Shown in pieces: positions 5,715-6,623 of a stretch of DNA of 6,623 nucleotides (its first letter is position 1; every line of letters begins with the position of its first letter). The DNA is from Flavobacteriaceae bacterium (GTDB lineage Bacteria; Bacteroidota; Bacteroidia; Flavobacteriales; Flavobacteriaceae): contig DAOUPU010000144.1 of NCBI GenBank assembly GCA_030625995.1, positions 1 through 6,623 of the forward strand, given 5' to 3'. A program made the position numbers and the translations under genes. A model generated the notes under the pieces. It was not told where the DNA came from and made no database searches. It saw nothing but the letters and a program-made list of their open reading frames with translations.

Positions 5715-6623
5715 CTAATTTCCTAGCAAATAATACATAAATGCTGTTGCTGCATTTTTATCAGTTAGTGCTTTTTGATAGGCCAATCTATATCCCAGTA
5801 ATTGTCTTTCTATTCGCAAAACCTCTTCAAAATCCTTTGAGTTTGTTGAATAAGAAGTAATTAAAACATCTAAGACTTGTTTGGCTATTCCAGATTGTTT
5901 TTTATTAAGATCAATTCTTCTCTGTCCGTCATTAAAATCTTTATAGGTATTTTCAAAAACGCTGCTCAAAGTATTTTTTGCATTCTCTTTACTCGCTATT
6001 TCTACTTCTTGTAAATATTGGGCCTCTTTGATCAAACTTTTATATTTCTTCCTGTAAATGGGTATACTGACACCAATTGATGGAAATAAAAAGGCATCCT
6101 TACCATTATCGCGTGCAAGAGAATTTGGGTCTTTCCCAACAATAATATAATTAAGACCAATATTAAAACTTGGACCACCTTGCTTTTTAGCTGAAATTTC
6201 TTGATTCATAAAAGAATTTAACCTGTGGTCGATACTTTTAATCTCATGATTGGATGCGTATATTGAATCTAACAATGTGACTTTCTCATAGGGTAGGTTT
6301 CCGATCGACAACGTCTCCGGAATTATGATAATTGCATACTTTTCTCTGTTCAATAAATTATTAAAACTTACTTGTAAGGCATTTTTGGTATCTATAAACA
6401 ATGCCAGTTGATTTTCCAGATCGTTCAATTCCAGTTCTACCCTTAATTCGTCCACAATCGACGCGCTTCCATTTTCAATTTTAACCAAAGACAGGTTTTT
6501 GAAAATTCGAAGAATTTCAATATTCTCTTTAGTTATCTGAATTGCCTTTTCTGTAAAATAATAATTGTAATAGGAGGTCTTAACCTCAAAAAATAAATTG
6601 GACTTGCTATTTTCAAAAACTTC
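5715..6623 (-). CDS. TolC-like outer-membrane efflux protein, 5' end beyond window (partial)
   Basis: The reading frame is open to the window edge, giving the last 302 residues, so the true start lies outside. A TTG at 6488 lies in mid-helix and is not a credible start: the 45 residues before it (including FFEVKTSYYNYY, KAIQITKENIEIL) continue the coiled-coil pattern of the outer-membrane efflux (OEP/TolC) family. Long alternating helices are broken by a beta-strand pair (GPSFNIGLNYIIVG and FPSIGVSIPIYRKKYKSLIKEAQ region) typical of an OEP repeat, and the C-terminal helix ends FMYYLLGN. The protein would form a trimeric channel taking metal from the adaptor across the outer membrane. It is the first visible gene of the cluster. 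In some Bacteroidota the OEP domain is fused to the C-terminus of a CusA/CzcA pump; whether that holds here cannot be seen. Confidence 0.87.
   Translation of the reverse strand, partial: EVFENSKSNLFFEVKTSYYNYYFTEKAIQITKENIEILRIFKNLSLVKIENGSASIVDELRVELELNDLENQLALFIDTKNALQVSFNNLLNREKYAIIIIPETLSIGNLPYEKVTLLDSIYASNHEIKSIDHRLNSFMNQEISAKKQGGPSFNIGLNYIIVGKDPNSLARDNGKDAFLFPSIGVSIPIYRKKYKSLIKEAQYLQEVEIASKENAKNTLSSVFENTYKDFNDGQRRIDLNKKQSGIAKQVLDVLITSYSTNSKDFEEVLRIERQLLGYRLAYQKALTDKNAATAFMYYLLGN

Noticed and set aside
6486..6488. TTG as start codon of the outer-membrane factor gene
   Set aside because: The frame stays open to the window edge and the 45 residues upstream of the TTG continue the coiled-coil pattern of the family, so it is internal and the gene is partial.
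6571..6580. AGGAGGT on the plus strand, resembling a Shine-Dalgarno site
   Set aside because: It lies antisense within the outer-membrane factor gene and no plausible plus-strand gene follows. A similar AGGAGGT near 1129 is antisense to the lipoprotein signal peptide.

Overview
The window is low-GC DNA that reads as a member of the Bacteroidota, probably a flavobacterium-like lineage. The basis is the protein style (a CusB adaptor carrying a C-terminal DUF3347 domain, heavy-metal-binding CxMH...CPxCGMDL modules), A-rich translation starts without clear Shine-Dalgarno sequences, and a TAnnTTTG-type -7 promoter box just upstream of rlmB. The genus cannot be determined from this sequence.

Layout. 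Positions 1-78 hold two back-to-back terminator-like hairpins that close an upstream plus-strand gene outside the window. A -7 box at 80-87 then leads directly into rlmB (92-832, +), a housekeeping 23S rRNA ribose methyltransferase. From 893 to the right edge every gene lies on the minus strand and belongs to a copper/silver-type efflux cluster. In transcription order (right to left) these are: a TolC-like outer-membrane factor cut by the window edge (5715-6623), a CusB-like periplasmic adaptor fused to DUF3347 (3821-5653), a CopA-like P1B ATPase (1314-3824) whose start codon overlaps the adaptor stop by 4 bp, and a small lipoprotein with one heavy-metal-binding module (893-1189). No stretch longer than about 125 bases lacks a gene.

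How the genes fit together. The ATPase would move monovalent copper (or silver) from cytoplasm to periplasm. The adaptor and outer-membrane factor, with an RND pump presumably encoded just beyond the right edge, would carry it across the outer membrane. Four related heavy-metal-binding modules are spread over three of the proteins (two in the ATPase, one in the adaptor, one in the lipoprotein), which suggests a shared hand-over or sensing role in the envelope. No metal-responsive regulator is visible.

The least explained features are the palindromes. Two identical 38-base copies bracket the lipoprotein gene, another lies between the outer-membrane factor and adaptor genes, one sits upstream of rlmB, and one lies inside the ATPase coding region in the linker between two metal-binding modules. 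I did not find a wholly new system. The efflux cluster belongs to known families, and the unusual points are its domain combination and the palindromes.
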